The notes under the pieces were generated by a model, which saw only the letters and a program-made list of their open reading frames with translations, had not been told where the DNA came from and did not search any database. 36,764 nt of DNA from Chlamydiota bacterium. GTDB taxonomy: Bacteria > Chlamydiota > Chlamydiia > Chlamydiales > SM23-39. Of this stretch, positions 23,301 to 32,374 are shown one piece after another; the first letter of the stretch is position 1; each line of letters starts with the position of its first letter. The stretch lies in NCBI GenBank assembly GCA_027451585.1, contig DAIDIZ010000014.1:1-36764 (forward strand), given 5' to 3'. Both the position numbers and the translations under genes were made by a program.

Positions 23301-24133
23301 GTATGCAAAGAAGAGAAAAAATCCCATTTTCCTCCTGCACTTCCATCGAAGCTCAGTTCTCCTCTTAGATCTCCAAGTTCACCTGAAGGAAGAAAAAAGG
23401 TCCCCTGAGACAAAGAAAGGCGGAGATGACCATGATCAAAGAAAGGGGGAGACTCTTTTAAAGAAGGAAGGTCAATTGGGATCGGCAAGTCCCAATTGAG
23501 ATCTCCACATAGACCTGCAAAGGAATTGAGATACTTCACATTTTTCCCTTTGATAGCTCCTTCGTGAGCGATCCAAAGAGCCCCGTCTCTGGAAAGCAAA
23601 AGAGAACCGTTGATCTCTCCTTTCCATTCAGGGAATACGTTGAGATCAAACGCATGGAGCTTTACATCAATCCAAGTAGTCGATCCTTCGCGGGTTCCTT
23701 TTAAAACAATCTTAGACCCCTTCCAATCCAAATGAACCGTGCCGATTTCATCGATCGACCGTTTTTCAAAAGAAAAACGGGCATCTCCCCAGATCCCCTC
23801 CTGAATAGAACAGGTCCAAGAAAAATTTCCTTCCCCTTCAAAAGAGGGCATTTGACCGATAAACAATTCGGGACGCTCAATTTCTACATGCTTTTGATAC
23901 AAAGAAACTGTAACACGGGGGATTTCTAAGGAAAAAAAAGGAGCCCCTTCGAGATAAACATCCGAACAGACGAACGCCCCTTTTTCCCAAGTTAACGAGG
24001 AAAAATCAAAATCCCATCCCTTATGGAGACGAAAGTAGACCTTCGCACCCATCCCAACCAAAGATAAAAGAAGAGTCTCTCCAAAAAAGAGGGTTAAGAA
24101 AAAGAAGAGAATCAAAGCGAAGAGCTTACGCAC
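20348..24133 (-). CDS. Giant AsmA/TamB-like envelope protein
   Basis: 1261 aa from a GTG start overlapping gcvH by 8 bp. One N-terminal membrane helix (LFALILFFFLTLFFGETLLL) followed by more than 1,200 residues of repetitive short beta strands alternating hydrophobic and polar residues (GNFSWTCSIQEGIWGDARFS; LKNGGFLFSCREAKLKEDLV; GELYFLNSYRREKS), ending near a basic tail (FQLQRKKRFLGVL). This architecture is that of AsmA-clan proteins, now viewed as bridge-like carriers of phospholipids between the inner and outer membrane. No enzymatic motif. The segment 'LAVADVKVSDIAGVMKIDR'-like region near the C-terminus resembles AsmA_2/DUF3971 ends only in pattern. Clan assignment is by architecture, so an HMM check is needed to name the subfamily. 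Confidence 0.75.
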   Translation of the reverse strand: MRKLFALILFFFLTLFFGETLLLSLVGMGAKVYFRLHKGWDFDFSSLTWEKGAFVCSDVYLEGAPFFSLEIPRVTVSLYQKHVEIERPELFIGQMPSFEGEGNFSWTCSIQEGIWGDARFSFEKRSIDEIGTVHLDWKGSKIVLKGTREGSTTWIDVKLHAFDLNVFPEWKGEINGSLLLSRDGALWIAHEGAIKGKNVKYLNSFAGLCGDLNWDLPIPIDLPSLKESPPFFDHGHLRLSLSQGTFFLPSGELGDLRGELSFDGSAGGKWDFFSSLHTKPLRFQGRAFFHSLQQCWFSADWSFPKGSCRLEGSEKEWGFHLDLFSQGVGPEEVLFAQEIASLLGAPSFLCTFEKGSFDGQFELQYRKGEGWDTKAIAFSVADLTLKNGGFLFSCREAKLKEDLVSFQDGSFSFPGSLSPIRGSGDLHLLTGQGHLLGGWGRVSFDCGLEKEGSSCKGHLQWKGVSEGSLSFRAKQEGSVVAFSILEGNGSLLPWGAIEQLEMTGEMSREGISCFNVRGSANLGKKISFFAPILQTEGVFDLRLEKDFLEVARFVGSSRSNEISFDLGKSHFFAVPISSIESSFSLEGLNRFAMECAIPGEIASLFFAIPSYFEKTCKIGLIDCSFLYEKEKGTHIDLAGRVCVKGESFDLQCALSGSQTNWKLDCLSFCDWVFEGDLEFGRRSIALYQGKGKLNDGGEIQFSAKCEAWDDWELDFRSLKIDLGKIPYFAEKSVRGVIEGSGLIHCKKGIESDFDLSFPEMSVGRFAFENRGPLHLYLSSKDGLFMRGINGLFTDRDKSLSLADCKMGLLQYQFDEKRFVFTHSQIYLMEEFDERELLCSLFQKEGQIPYEDLFQKIALFKPLLCIVDLSCSSDFSILSCSIKELVVPFEGVPYHLHNLRLDVDPKEWKMSFDLEHLSQWIPMDLNVVFRPSLCGSLVIENGMKIDWSYQNGWKIHSIEGKCAGLEASFHLDSDALIGSFRFNCHRLKELVPLAIAEVFQDLKMGDGYELMGKVSTGEKGLAFQGILSGKEIELFGFEFRNLIAQVDLASNHVFITDVKVSDIAGVMKIDRIIAKEEPGSPWTLSIPRLTISELRPSLLHKVGSPPGEMTPLLVRHLEINNLEGLLEESRTYKGTGELYFLNSYRREKSILEVPSDLLSRIVGLDLDLLIPVCGTLHYELRDGAFHFTKLEGAYSENHRSEFFLSFDEISPTLDLDWNLHLLITMKQFVLFKFTESFIISVSGKLDEPKFQLQRKKRFLGVL

Positions 24134-24482
24134 TGCCGATCATCGATTTGTAGGCTATTTGAGATAAGAGTTCTTTGCATTCATCCAGATGAATAGGGGC
24201 GATCTGAAAGAGCCAACCCTTCTTTTCGGGAGATTCATTGACAAGTGCAGGAGTGTCAACAAGCGATCCATTGATAGCCACGATCTTTCCTGAAATCGGA
24301 GCATAAACATCAACAGCTGCCTTCGTTGATTCAAGGACACAAACAGCCTCTCCCGCCTGGATCTGTTGTCCAACAGTGGGGAGCTGAATATAGACCACCT
24401 CCCCCAGCTCTTTCTGAGCATAGGAGGTGATCCCGACCATTCCATCTGTAGAAAGCCATTCATGAGAACGGGTAAACCACAT
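24126..24482 (-). CDS. gcvH: Glycine cleavage system H protein (lipoyl carrier)
   Basis: 118 aa from ATG 24482 (MWFTRSHEWLST), the usual GcvH N-terminus; the frame is open 12 codons more inside the previous gene. Lipoylation lysine K54 lies in LESTKAAVDVYAPISG, followed by the C-terminal hybrid motif (NESPEKKGWLFQI). In chlamydiae gcvH occurs without genes for a full glycine cleavage complex nearby, so its role may be as a lipoyl donor or carrier; the lipoate ligase gene is 4.5 kb away. It starts 5 bp after the upstream gene and overlaps the AsmA-like gene. Confidence 0.93.
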   Translation of the reverse strand: MWFTRSHEWLSTDGMVGITSYAQKELGEVVYIQLPTVGQQIQAGEAVCVLESTKAAVDVYAPISGKIVAINGSLVDTPALVNESPEKKGWLFQIAPIHLDECKELLSQIAYKSMIGSA

Positions 24483-24487
24483 CAGAG

Positions 24488-25126
24488 TTACTCTCTTTGC
24501 AACTGGAGAGTACCCCAAGTTGCTGGATGTTGTTCAATGGTATATTCCTCAGAAGAAACAGCAAAATGTTGAGGAGGTCCTCCCGCTCGATTGATACGAT
24601 AGGTAAATCCCATCCGAGAAAAACTCAAAGGATCATAACCGTGTAAGCAATGAGCTGGGATTTCTATAGAGAGAGAATATCCCTCTTTTTCAATGCGAGG
24701 AGTGACTTGGAGATCTTCTGGATGACAGAGACGGTGCACATCATCACTGCGAAAACGGGTTATCTCTCGACCATAAAAATTCTGCGTGAGGGCGGGGAAA
24801 AAGACGAAGTGGTGGCAAAATCGGGAAATGGTCCCTTTCGTCTTCATATCTCGCGTATCGAAGAAGAGCTCTATACTGTCTCCTTTGAGAAAATCGGTAT
24901 CTCCTATTTTTTGAAACGGGACATGCACATCACAAATGATTGCTATTTTATCCATATTCCAACCCATATAGAGATCGGCAAACGAATTCTCTCCTAGCAA
25001 ATCGGCAGTCGATGGGAGGAGATATTCTTTTGTCATTTTTAGTTTACCTCGCAGATAAAAACAATCAGCGGTAACTCCAAAAAATTGGACAGGAGATAAC
25101 GAGGGGATATCATCAAATAGACTCAT
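24488..25126 (-). CDS. CBM9-like beta-sandwich protein
   Basis: 212 aa, no signal peptide. The central region (KIAIICDVHVPFQKIGDTDF, LKGDSIELFFDTRDMKTKG, ...YSLSIEIPAHCLHGYDPLSF, MGFTYRINRAGG) has the 'GDSIELFFDTRD' and 'MGFTYRINR' pattern of carbohydrate-binding family 9-like / DOMON-type beta sandwiches. Without a catalytic domain it would bind a ligand or partner. It overlaps the PpiD-like gene by 4 bp and precedes gcvH by 5 bp; a hypothetical gene also precedes or follows gcsH in C. trachomatis (CT283). Fold-level call only. Confidence 0.65.
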   Translation of the reverse strand: MSLFDDIPSLSPVQFFGVTADCFYLRGKLKMTKEYLLPSTADLLGENSFADLYMGWNMDKIAIICDVHVPFQKIGDTDFLKGDSIELFFDTRDMKTKGTISRFCHHFVFFPALTQNFYGREITRFRSDDVHRLCHPEDLQVTPRIEKEGYSLSIEIPAHCLHGYDPLSFSRMGFTYRINRAGGPPQHFAVSSEEYTIEQHPATWGTLQLQRE

Positions 25127-27381
25127 TCAACGTCCTTTTCGATTGGGATAACAATCGATTTTTGTTCTTTGATTTGAGAGAGCAAAGCATCCGCCACGTA
25201 ACGTTGCGCATCTGACGCAATGATCTCTTGTCCCAAGGCAATTTGCCCTAGAATTGGCTCCCCATGAGGGCGGTTTTCTCTTAAGTAGATAAAAGAGATA
25301 TTCCCATCTGCAGGAACATAAACGGAAGACCATTGTTCAGATTCTAGAGAAAATAATTGCTCTTTCATCCATTTATCCTCTGTTGTTTTTTGCACGAGGC
25401 TCTCTGTCTTGACCATCTTGAATTGGTCAGAGAGAGGGTCTAGACCCGCAGAGAGCCATTCTGAATCTTCTCGATTTTTTTGCAAAGAGGCGAGTGCAAT
25501 TTGTGTCGCCATTTCCAATCGATGAGAGGGATATTCATGCTCAGGCAAATCCTCTCTACAGATCTGTTTCATTTTTTTCGAGAAGAGAACTTTTGCAACC
25601 TCTTCTTCGACAGAAGAAAAAGGTTTCCACTGCTCCCCTTCTTGGAATTTTTCGGGGTGTTCCGTTCTGATTTTGGGGTATTGCTCCTCTAAAAAGCGAT
25701 CTGTGAGCAAACAGAGCACTTCAGAATCTCTTGCCTCTTGTAAAGTGACGATATGTTTTTCTTTTATTTTTTCAACCGATTCGATCCGAAAAAATGTCCG
25801 ATCATCGACACAGTATTTAAGCAGCGCTTGTTCGGCATTTGGATCCCGAAGAGATCCTCTTTCTAAAAGGGAGGAGAACTCTTCTATTCGAGCCACTTCC
25901 TCGAGAGAGATCCAATTGCGAGAGACAAATACAGTCTTCTCAACTAAAGGAGCTAAAGAGAGTTGTTCTTCAATCCAATCGGGATGAGAGAGAGCTATTT
26001 TGCCGCGGGCATAGAGATCGATAGAAAGCCGGTTCTCAGAAGACAAACGTTCAAGGAGATCAAATCGGCCCTGTAAATAGGAGGCATCTTCGAGAAAGGA
26101 AAACTCCTTTCTTAATGAATCCCAATGGTTCAATTCCCAATCAAGGATCTCTTTAGAAGAGGCTCTCAATCCCACTTCTTCTGCGGAAAGCTGTCCTATT
26201 TTCATTTGGTAAGCGGTTTGGACAAGCTGAGGCGTTTTCTCTTCTATCTTTTCTAAGCTCAAAAATGTCTTCGGCAATCCAAACTGATCTTTGTCTTTGG
26301 CAATTGATTGGAGATATACCTCGAACTCAGCAAGATCGCGGAAAGACCTTATCCGAAGAGAGGACGGCCATTCAAATTTTTCTATGACAGAAGTTTCAAG
26401 AGCAAAAGAAGCAAATTGACGACAGGCAAGCTCATCGAGAAAAGCTGCCTTTCCCACTCCCTGAAAATAACGGCGAAATAAAAGAACAGAGCGCCATGCT
26501 TCTACGGCACAAGCTTCATCTAAGCCGAGCAATCTGAGATGCTCTTCAAAAGAGAAGGTGGGTTTTCTTTTGGCTTCTTTGAAATGGTCCATGGAATCAT
26601 GAAAAATGCGCAAAAGATCACTTTTCGCTTCTTGACAAGAGACTTGATACCCCTTCATTTCAGCAAGTTTGGCCCCATTCAAGATAAATTGGGCAGATAG
26701 ATCGATGAAGCGGGAACCAAACCAATCGGTAGTAGAGTGAAAACCAAACATCGCGAGATCCACGTGCTCAAGACGAGGATCTGGATCTTGCCAAGTGATC
26801 TGCTTTTGAAAATCGAGTAGCCGGTGACGGACAAATTCAGGAGGACACTGATCCTGTTCTTGGTAGAGGAGAGAAAGTCGAGAAAAGGTGGCGAGGGTAG
26901 GCTCTTTTTCTAGAAAAAATTTGGGCTGTTCTTTTCCAAAGGAAGGGGCAAATTGGTCCCAAACGAAACGAGCTGTCATAAAGGGGATGTCCGGGTTTTC
27001 GTAGCTTCGATAAGCTCGAATTTTATTGAGTCTTTCTTGTAACTCAGGCTTCAGCTCATCAAAATAGGCCTGAACAAGAAGATCGGCGAGCCCTGTTTTG
27101 AGTAAATCATTGCGGATCACGCCATCGTTGCAAAAATTAGGAAGAGCATTCAAGGAGAAGAATACATCAGTAAAATCAAGAGCGATGAAGCGAGAAAGCG
27201 TTTCTACTTCGCCAAGATAAAGAGAAGACCCATCGATTTTTTTCCCGATGACCCGCTCCTTTTTTTTTGATTCGCCGGTTTGAGAGAGCACATCAGCTAC
27301 TCCAAAAAAAACAAAAGATCCGACCATCAGGGCGATGAGAAAAAGAAAAAAGGGTTTCTGAAACTTTTCAAAACGCAACAT
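25123..27381 (-). CDS. Large PpiD/SurA-like periplasmic folding factor
   Basis: 752 aa from ATG 27381, chosen because GAGG stands 7 nt upstream and it opens just before the membrane helix (MLRFEKFQKPFFLFLIALMV then GSFVFFGVAD). That N-terminus, ending in 'SFVFFGV', is characteristic of PpiD/SurA_N_3 proteins: an inner-membrane anchor followed by a periplasmic helical chaperone domain. The remaining ~700 residues are mainly helical, with repeats of charged heptads; I cannot see a clear parvulin PPIase core, so a chaperone without isomerase activity is likely. It lies 8 bp downstream of proS and is coupled to the CBM9-like gene. Confidence 0.65.
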   Translation of the reverse strand: MLRFEKFQKPFFLFLIALMVGSFVFFGVADVLSQTGESKKKERVIGKKIDGSSLYLGEVETLSRFIALDFTDVFFSLNALPNFCNDGVIRNDLLKTGLADLLVQAYFDELKPELQERLNKIRAYRSYENPDIPFMTARFVWDQFAPSFGKEQPKFFLEKEPTLATFSRLSLLYQEQDQCPPEFVRHRLLDFQKQITWQDPDPRLEHVDLAMFGFHSTTDWFGSRFIDLSAQFILNGAKLAEMKGYQVSCQEAKSDLLRIFHDSMDHFKEAKRKPTFSFEEHLRLLGLDEACAVEAWRSVLLFRRYFQGVGKAAFLDELACRQFASFALETSVIEKFEWPSSLRIRSFRDLAEFEVYLQSIAKDKDQFGLPKTFLSLEKIEEKTPQLVQTAYQMKIGQLSAEEVGLRASSKEILDWELNHWDSLRKEFSFLEDASYLQGRFDLLERLSSENRLSIDLYARGKIALSHPDWIEEQLSLAPLVEKTVFVSRNWISLEEVARIEEFSSLLERGSLRDPNAEQALLKYCVDDRTFFRIESVEKIKEKHIVTLQEARDSEVLCLLTDRFLEEQYPKIRTEHPEKFQEGEQWKPFSSVEEEVAKVLFSKKMKQICREDLPEHEYPSHRLEMATQIALASLQKNREDSEWLSAGLDPLSDQFKMVKTESLVQKTTEDKWMKEQLFSLESEQWSSVYVPADGNISFIYLRENRPHGEPILGQIALGQEIIASDAQRYVADALLSQIKEQKSIVIPIEKDVE

Positions 27382-27389
27382 CACATTCC

Positions 27390-28901
27390 TCAATAAGACT
27401 TGGCAAATAAAACACGTCGAGAGCTCTTCTCTCCGGAAAAAATACACTTCCCAGCTTCCAATGGCAGATGATCAGGAATGCACCGAATCGTCACATTCAA
27501 TGTTTCCTTCACCTCTTTTTCAAAAGAGGGATCTCCATTCCAATGACACAAAGCAAATCCACCCGAGATTTCCTCATCTTTGCCTTGGAAAAATTCGATA
27601 AACTCCTCTTTGCGATCAATTTTTCTCGTATGAACATCACGAAAAGAAGTGGCCTTCTCCAGCAGTTGATTTTGCATCTCTTCAAGAGTTCGAAGAATCC
27701 TCTCTTTGAGCTGATCGCGTGGACAGGAGATCACCTCTTTATGAGGCCGATCTCTACGCATGAGGCCTAATTGCGCAGCTTCGATTTCTCTTAAACCAAT
27801 TTCGATCCTGAGGGGAACCCCCTTTTTAATCCAGGACCAACTTTTTTCTCCGCCCCTTAAGTCGCGCCCGTCGACCACCACTTTCAACCCTTCTCCATCA
27901 TAAATACAGGAGCGAAGTTCTTGTGCTAATTGATTGACATATCCCATGACAGCCTCTTTTGTATCGGCATTATGGATAATCGGAATCAAGACAACATGGG
28001 AGGGAGCGATTTTTGGAGGCAAGACGAGTCCATCATCGTCACTATGGACCATGATCAGGGCACCGATCAGACGAGTCGTCACCCCCCACGAGGTAGTCCA
28101 CGCATACTCTCTCTCACCTGAGACGCTTTGAAATTCAATTCCACACGATCTTGCGAAATTCTGGCCCAAAAAATGCGAAGTGCCTGCCTGGAGAGCCTTC
28201 CGATCCTGCATCATGGCTTCAATGCAATAAGTATGCACAGCTCCCGGGAACCGCTCGCTTTCGGTCTTTTCTCCGGAGATAACAGGAATGGCTAAATACT
28301 GACGGGCAAAATCTGAATAAACTCGAAGCATCGTCTTCGTTTCAAGTTCAGCTTCTTCCCTCGTCGCATGAGCCGTATGCCCCTCTTGCCAAAGAAATTC
28401 CGCAGTTCTTAGAAACATCCTCGTTCGCATTTCCCATCGGACCACATTACACCACTGATTGATGAGCAAAGGGAGATCGCGATACGATTCGACCCATTTC
28501 GCAAACGAGTGACCAATGATCATTTCTGAAGTGGGGCGCACAATCAGCGGCTCTTCCAACTCCCCTGCAGGAACAAGCTTTCCGTCCTTCCCTTTTTCTA
28601 ACCGATGATGCGTGACGACAGCGCATTCTTTCGCAAACCCCTCCACATGCTCGGCCTCTTTTTCGAGGAAGCTAAGCGGAATAAAGAGAGGGAAATAGGC
28701 ATTTTGATGGCCCGTTTCTTTGAATTTTGCATCTAACCTTTTTTGGATATTCTCCCAGAGAGCATATCCCCAAGGTTTGATGACCATGCAGCCTCTGACG
28801 GGAGAGTGTTCTGCGAGATCGGCCGCTTTAAGAATGCTCTGATACCATTCAGGATAATTCTCTTCGCGCGTAGGAGTAATTGCGTTTTTTGTTTTTGCCA
28901 T
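27390..28901 (-). CDS. proS: Prolyl-tRNA synthetase, archaeal/eukaryotic type
   Basis: 503 aa. Class II motifs: RPTSE (122-126), motif 2 RWEMRTRMFLRTAEFLWQEG then HTAHAT, motif 3 TTSWGVTTRLIGALIMVHSD. The distance between motifs 2 and 3 leaves no room for the ~180-residue INS editing domain of ordinary bacterial ProRS. The anticodon-binding domain is followed by a C-terminal extension ending in FAKSY; a terminal tyrosine is a hallmark of the archaeal-type enzyme. Of the extension's zinc cysteines only some remain (ALCHW, RCIP, KCIFSG). It charges tRNA-Pro. It is the first gene of the long minus-strand run. Likely acquired horizontally. Confidence 0.95.
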   Translation of the reverse strand: MAKTKNAITPTREENYPEWYQSILKAADLAEHSPVRGCMVIKPWGYALWENIQKRLDAKFKETGHQNAYFPLFIPLSFLEKEAEHVEGFAKECAVVTHHRLEKGKDGKLVPAGELEEPLIVRPTSEMIIGHSFAKWVESYRDLPLLINQWCNVVRWEMRTRMFLRTAEFLWQEGHTAHATREEAELETKTMLRVYSDFARQYLAIPVISGEKTESERFPGAVHTYCIEAMMQDRKALQAGTSHFLGQNFARSCGIEFQSVSGEREYAWTTSWGVTTRLIGALIMVHSDDDGLVLPPKIAPSHVVLIPIIHNADTKEAVMGYVNQLAQELRSCIYDGEGLKVVVDGRDLRGGEKSWSWIKKGVPLRIEIGLREIEAAQLGLMRRDRPHKEVISCPRDQLKERILRTLEEMQNQLLEKATSFRDVHTRKIDRKEEFIEFFQGKDEEISGGFALCHWNGDPSFEKEVKETLNVTIRCIPDHLPLEAGKCIFSGEKSSRRVLFAKSY

Positions 28902-28978
28902 AAAGTATGACCCTTGAGTCTACCACACCCTAAAAACAAAATGCAACCACGGAGCCGATGAGAGAAAGGCTGCTGCCT

Positions 28979-29695
28979 TCATACCCCACAGCCCGCCCTA
29001 AAAGCTATTTTCAGCGCATCTCTCAGACTGGAACGGGCCTCTGCAAGAAGATCCGTTGAAGGAGATTTTCCTAGCGGAGCAAACGTATATTCCTCCATTG
29101 CACTCACCACCTCGTTACCAGAAATCAGAAGTTCGCGCAAAAGAGCTTCGTCGGGGCTTGCAAGCGATATCGTCCCTTGATGAAGGTACCCTTTTTTGGT
29201 TCTCCTCTGAGCTGCTCCCGCAATCTTAACCCCCTTATATACGACATCATACTGGGTCGGTCTGGCCATACAAAAATGAGAACAGGAGGGCCCCTTTGCC
29301 GGGAAATCATCAGCAATCAGATGGATACAATCGTCTATCAGGAAGAGCTTTTTTATCACCTCAAGAACAATCTCATTCACAAATCGATAATTATCTAATG
29401 TATTGGTCGAAAAATAAGGATGTGAAGAAGGCATGAGAAAAGAAAAAGCATAATCCCAAATATGGAAAACGATCCCTCCTCCCGTTGATCTCCGAGCCAA
29501 AGAAATTTCTCTTCTTTTAATCGCCTCCATGTCAAAATAACCGGCGGGATCGATGAAGTGACCATAGGTCGCAGACGGGCGCTCCCAGCCGTAAAGATGA
29601 AGGATTGGTTCTTCTTCAAGAGAGTCTAAAAGTTGAGCATCTCGACTCATGTTGCTTTCTGCTGAAGAACTTTCTGTATCTATTACGCAAAGCAT
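28979..29695 (-). CDS. lplA: Lipoate-protein ligase A family
   Basis: 238 aa from ATG 29695 (AAGGTG 7 nt upstream); the frame extends to a TTG at 29731. The biotin/lipoate ligase fold shows RRSTGGGIVFH (68-78), YAFSFLMPS and the catalytic lysine K157 in VVYKGVKIAGAAQ, then LHQGTISL. It attaches lipoate (or octanoate) to carriers such as GcvH and 2-oxoacid dehydrogenase E2 subunits. The gene diverges from clpC, as remembered for C. trachomatis lplA/clpC (CT285/CT286). The small C-terminal domain of long LplA is absent. Confidence 0.9.
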   Translation of the reverse strand: MLCVIDTESSSAESNMSRDAQLLDSLEEEPILHLYGWERPSATYGHFIDPAGYFDMEAIKRREISLARRSTGGGIVFHIWDYAFSFLMPSSHPYFSTNTLDNYRFVNEIVLEVIKKLFLIDDCIHLIADDFPAKGPSCSHFCMARPTQYDVVYKGVKIAGAAQRRTKKGYLHQGTISLASPDEALLRELLISGNEVVSAMEEYTFAPLGKSPSTDLLAEARSSLRDALKIAFRAGCGV

Positions 29696-29777
29696 GAACA
29701 CCTTGTAAAATTCTCTTTTCAAACAAACCAAATCAGTCTATCTAGAAGTTTAGTCGAAAAAGGAATAAAATAGCCTT

Positions 29778-32309
29778 ATGTTTGATAAATTTACCAACCG
29801 AGCCAAACAAGTCATCAAGCTAGCAAAAAAAGAGGCACAGCGCCTCAACCACAACTATTTGGGAACTGAGCATATCTTGCTTGGTCTCATGAAGTTGGGT
29901 CAAGGGATCGCCGTCAATGTACTTCGCAATCTCAATCTCGATTATGACGCGATTCGAACAGAGGTAGAACGACTCGTCGGCTTCGGCCCTGAAATCCAGG
30001 TCTATGGAGATCCAGCTCTTACCGGGAAAGTAAAAAAAGTTTTTGAATTCGCCAATGAAGAAGCGGCAAGCCTAAACCATAACTATGTAGGAACAGAACA
30101 TCTCCTCTTGGCTCTCTTGCGACAAACAGATGGAGTGGCAGCTCAAGTCCTCGAAAACTTAAATGCTAATCTGAAAGAGGTCCGCAAAGAGGTTTTAAAG
30201 GAGTTGGAAACGTTCAACTTACAGCTCCCGCCGATTGGGTCTCCCCCTCCCACAAATGGAGCCAACTCGAATGGGGCTGCGAAGGGGGCTTCCCAAGAGA
30301 AAGCTCCTCTAGGGGCAGATAAGATGCCAGCCTTAAGAGCCTATGGCCACGACCTCACAGAGATGTGCCGCGAAGGGAAAATGGATCCGGTCATCGGCAG
30401 AAGAGATGAAGTAGAGCGACTCATCTTGATTTTGTGCCGAAGAAGAAAGAACAATCCGGTCTTAATTGGTGAAGCAGGCGTTGGGAAAACAGCGATTGTT
30501 GAAGGGTTAGCCCAAGCGATTGTCCGAGGTGAAGTACCCGATAATTTGAGAAAAAAACGGCTTATTTCTCTCGATCTTACTTTAATGATCGCAGGGACAA
30601 AGTACCGAGGTCAATTCGAAGAGCGAATCAAGGCGGTAATGGATGAGATCAAAAAACATGGGAACATCCTGCTCTTCATCGATGAATTGCACACGATTGT
30701 AGGTGCGGGAGCAGCCGAAGGGGCTATCGACGCATCCAACATCTTGAAACCGTCCCTTTCTCGAGGAGAAATCCAGTGCATAGGAGCGACTACTCTCGAT
30801 GAATACCGCAAACACATTGAAAAAGATCCAGCACTCGAAAGAAGATTCCAAAAGATCATCGTTCAACCGCCGAATGCCGAAGAGAGCATCTCCATTCTCT
30901 TAGGACTAAAAACCAAATACGAAGAACACCACAAGTGTGTCTATACAGACGCTTCGATCAAAGCAGCCGTTTTAATGTCCGATCGCTATATCTCCGGACG
31001 GTTTCTCCCCGATAAGGCAATTGATTTGCTCGATGAAGCAGGAGCCAAAGCTCGTATCGCGATCATGCATCAACCCTCTTATGTCTCTGAGCTGGAAACA
31101 AAAGTAGAAGAAGCGAGGATTGCGAAGGAAGATGCAATCAGCCGCCAAGAATACGAAAAAGCGGCCAAACTAAGAGATAATGAAAAAACAGCAAGAGAAG
31201 AGCTCCAAAAAGCAAAAATCGACTGGGAAGCGCGTAAAGATGAAAACCTTCCGATTGTCGACGAAGAAGATATTGCAAATATTGTGGCTAAGCAAACAGG
31301 AGTTCCCGTCACAAGACTTACCGAAGGAGAAACAGAAAAAGTTCTCAAAATGGAACAAGAGCTCAAAACAAAGATCATCGGACAAGACGACGCGATCCAA
31401 ACAGTCTGTCGCGCGATTCGGAGAAGTCGGGCCGATATCAAGGATCCGAATAGACCGATTGGAGCCTTCCTCTTCTTAGGGCCGACAGGCGTTGGGAAAA
31501 CGCACTTAGCAAGGCTCCTTGCCACCCACATGTTTGGCGGAGAAGATGCGCTCATCCAGGTCGACATGTCTGAGTACATGGAAAAATTTGCAATCAGTCG
31601 GATGACCGGCTCGCCTCCTGGCTACGTCGGCTACGAAGAGGGAGGGCAACTGACCGAACAGGTACGAAGACGTCCCTATTGCGTGGTACTCTTTGACGAA
31701 GTGGAAAAAGCTCATCCTGATGTGATGAACTTGCTCTTACAAATTCTCGAAGAAGGACGCCTCACCGATTCAGTAGGGAGAAAGATCGATTTCCGCAATA
31801 CCATCATCATCATGACCTCCAACCTAGGCGCCGATTTGATCCGCAAATCGACCGAAGTGGGATTCCAGGCGAAGGAAAATCTGTTCGACTATAAAGAAAT
31901 GCAAGGGAAGATTGAATCGTCTGTCAAAAAACACTTCAAACCGGAGTTTCTCAATCGACTTGACAGCCTTGTGATCTTCAGAACGCTTGATAAGACGGCT
32001 CTATGCCAGGTGATCGATCTCGAATTCAACAAGCTGAAAAGCCGTTTAGAGAAGAAAAAAATCTTTATCGAGATCGACGATGCAGCCCGCCTGTTCCTCG
32101 TCGAAAAAGGGTATCTCCCCGAAATGGGAGCTCGACCTTTACGCAGAGTCCTCGAACAATATCTCGAAGATCCTCTCGCTGAGAAATTGCTCCATCATCC
32201 GAATGAAGAGAGAAAATATCTCGTTTCGGTGAAAGATGGGAAGATTGATTTTGTCAGTCCTGAAGCAAAAGTCGAGGACAATAAAGGCGCTTTGGCAGCT
32301 CAAAGCTAA
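29778..32309 (+). CDS. clpC: ClpC-type AAA+ unfoldase
   Basis: 843 aa. Two Clp_N repeats (residues 1-150: [31 protein letters not shown]), a Gly/Ala/Asn linker, AAA-1 with Walker A GEAGVGKT (231-238) and Walker [15 protein letters not shown], a middle domain with UVR-like [13 protein letters not shown], and AAA-2 with Walker A GPTGVGKT (568-575), [12 protein letters not shown] and sensor region ([20 protein letters not shown]). It unfolds proteins for ClpP. SD AAGGA is about 13 nt upstream. Divergent from lplA with 82 bp between starts, which must hold both promoters. Confidence 0.97.
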   Translation: MFDKFTNRAKQVIKLAKKEAQRLNHNYLGTEHILLGLMKLGQGIAVNVLRNLNLDYDAIRTEVERLVGFGPEIQVYGDPALTGKVKKVFEFANEEAASLNHNYVGTEHLLLALLRQTDGVAAQVLENLNANLKEVRKEVLKELETFNLQLPPIGSPPPTNGANSNGAAKGASQEKAPLGADKMPALRAYGHDLTEMCREGKMDPVIGRRDEVERLILILCRRRKNNPVLIGEAGVGKTAIVEGLAQAIVRGEVPDNLRKKRLISLDLTLMIAGTKYRGQFEERIKAVMDEIKKHGNILLFIDELHTIVGAGAAEGAIDASNILKPSLSRGEIQCIGATTLDEYRKHIEKDPALERRFQKIIVQPPNAEESISILLGLKTKYEEHHKCVYTDASIKAAVLMSDRYISGRFLPDKAIDLLDEAGAKARIAIMHQPSYVSELETKVEEARIAKEDAISRQEYEKAAKLRDNEKTAREELQKAKIDWEARKDENLPIVDEEDIANIVAKQTGVPVTRLTEGETEKVLKMEQELKTKIIGQDDAIQTVCRAIRRSRADIKDPNRPIGAFLFLGPTGVGKTHLARLLATHMFGGEDALIQVDMSEYMEKFAISRMTGSPPGYVGYEEGGQLTEQVRRRPYCVVLFDEVEKAHPDVMNLLLQILEEGRLTDSVGRKIDFRNTIIIMTSNLGADLIRKSTEVGFQAKENLFDYKEMQGKIESSVKKHFKPEFLNRLDSLVIFRTLDKTALCQVIDLEFNKLKSRLEKKKIFIEIDDAARLFLVEKGYLPEMGARPLRRVLEQYLEDPLAEKLLHHPNEERKYLVSVKDGKIDFVSPEAKVEDNKGALAAQS

Positions 32310-32374
32310 CAAAAGAAAATAATCTTTTATTTTTTGATGCAGGCATAGTATAATGTTCCTATTTGAGAGGGAAA

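Noticed and set aside
32310-32335. Intrinsic terminator after clpC
   Set aside because: AAAAGA/TCTTTT followed by ATTTTTT is a purely A/T stem and too weak to call.
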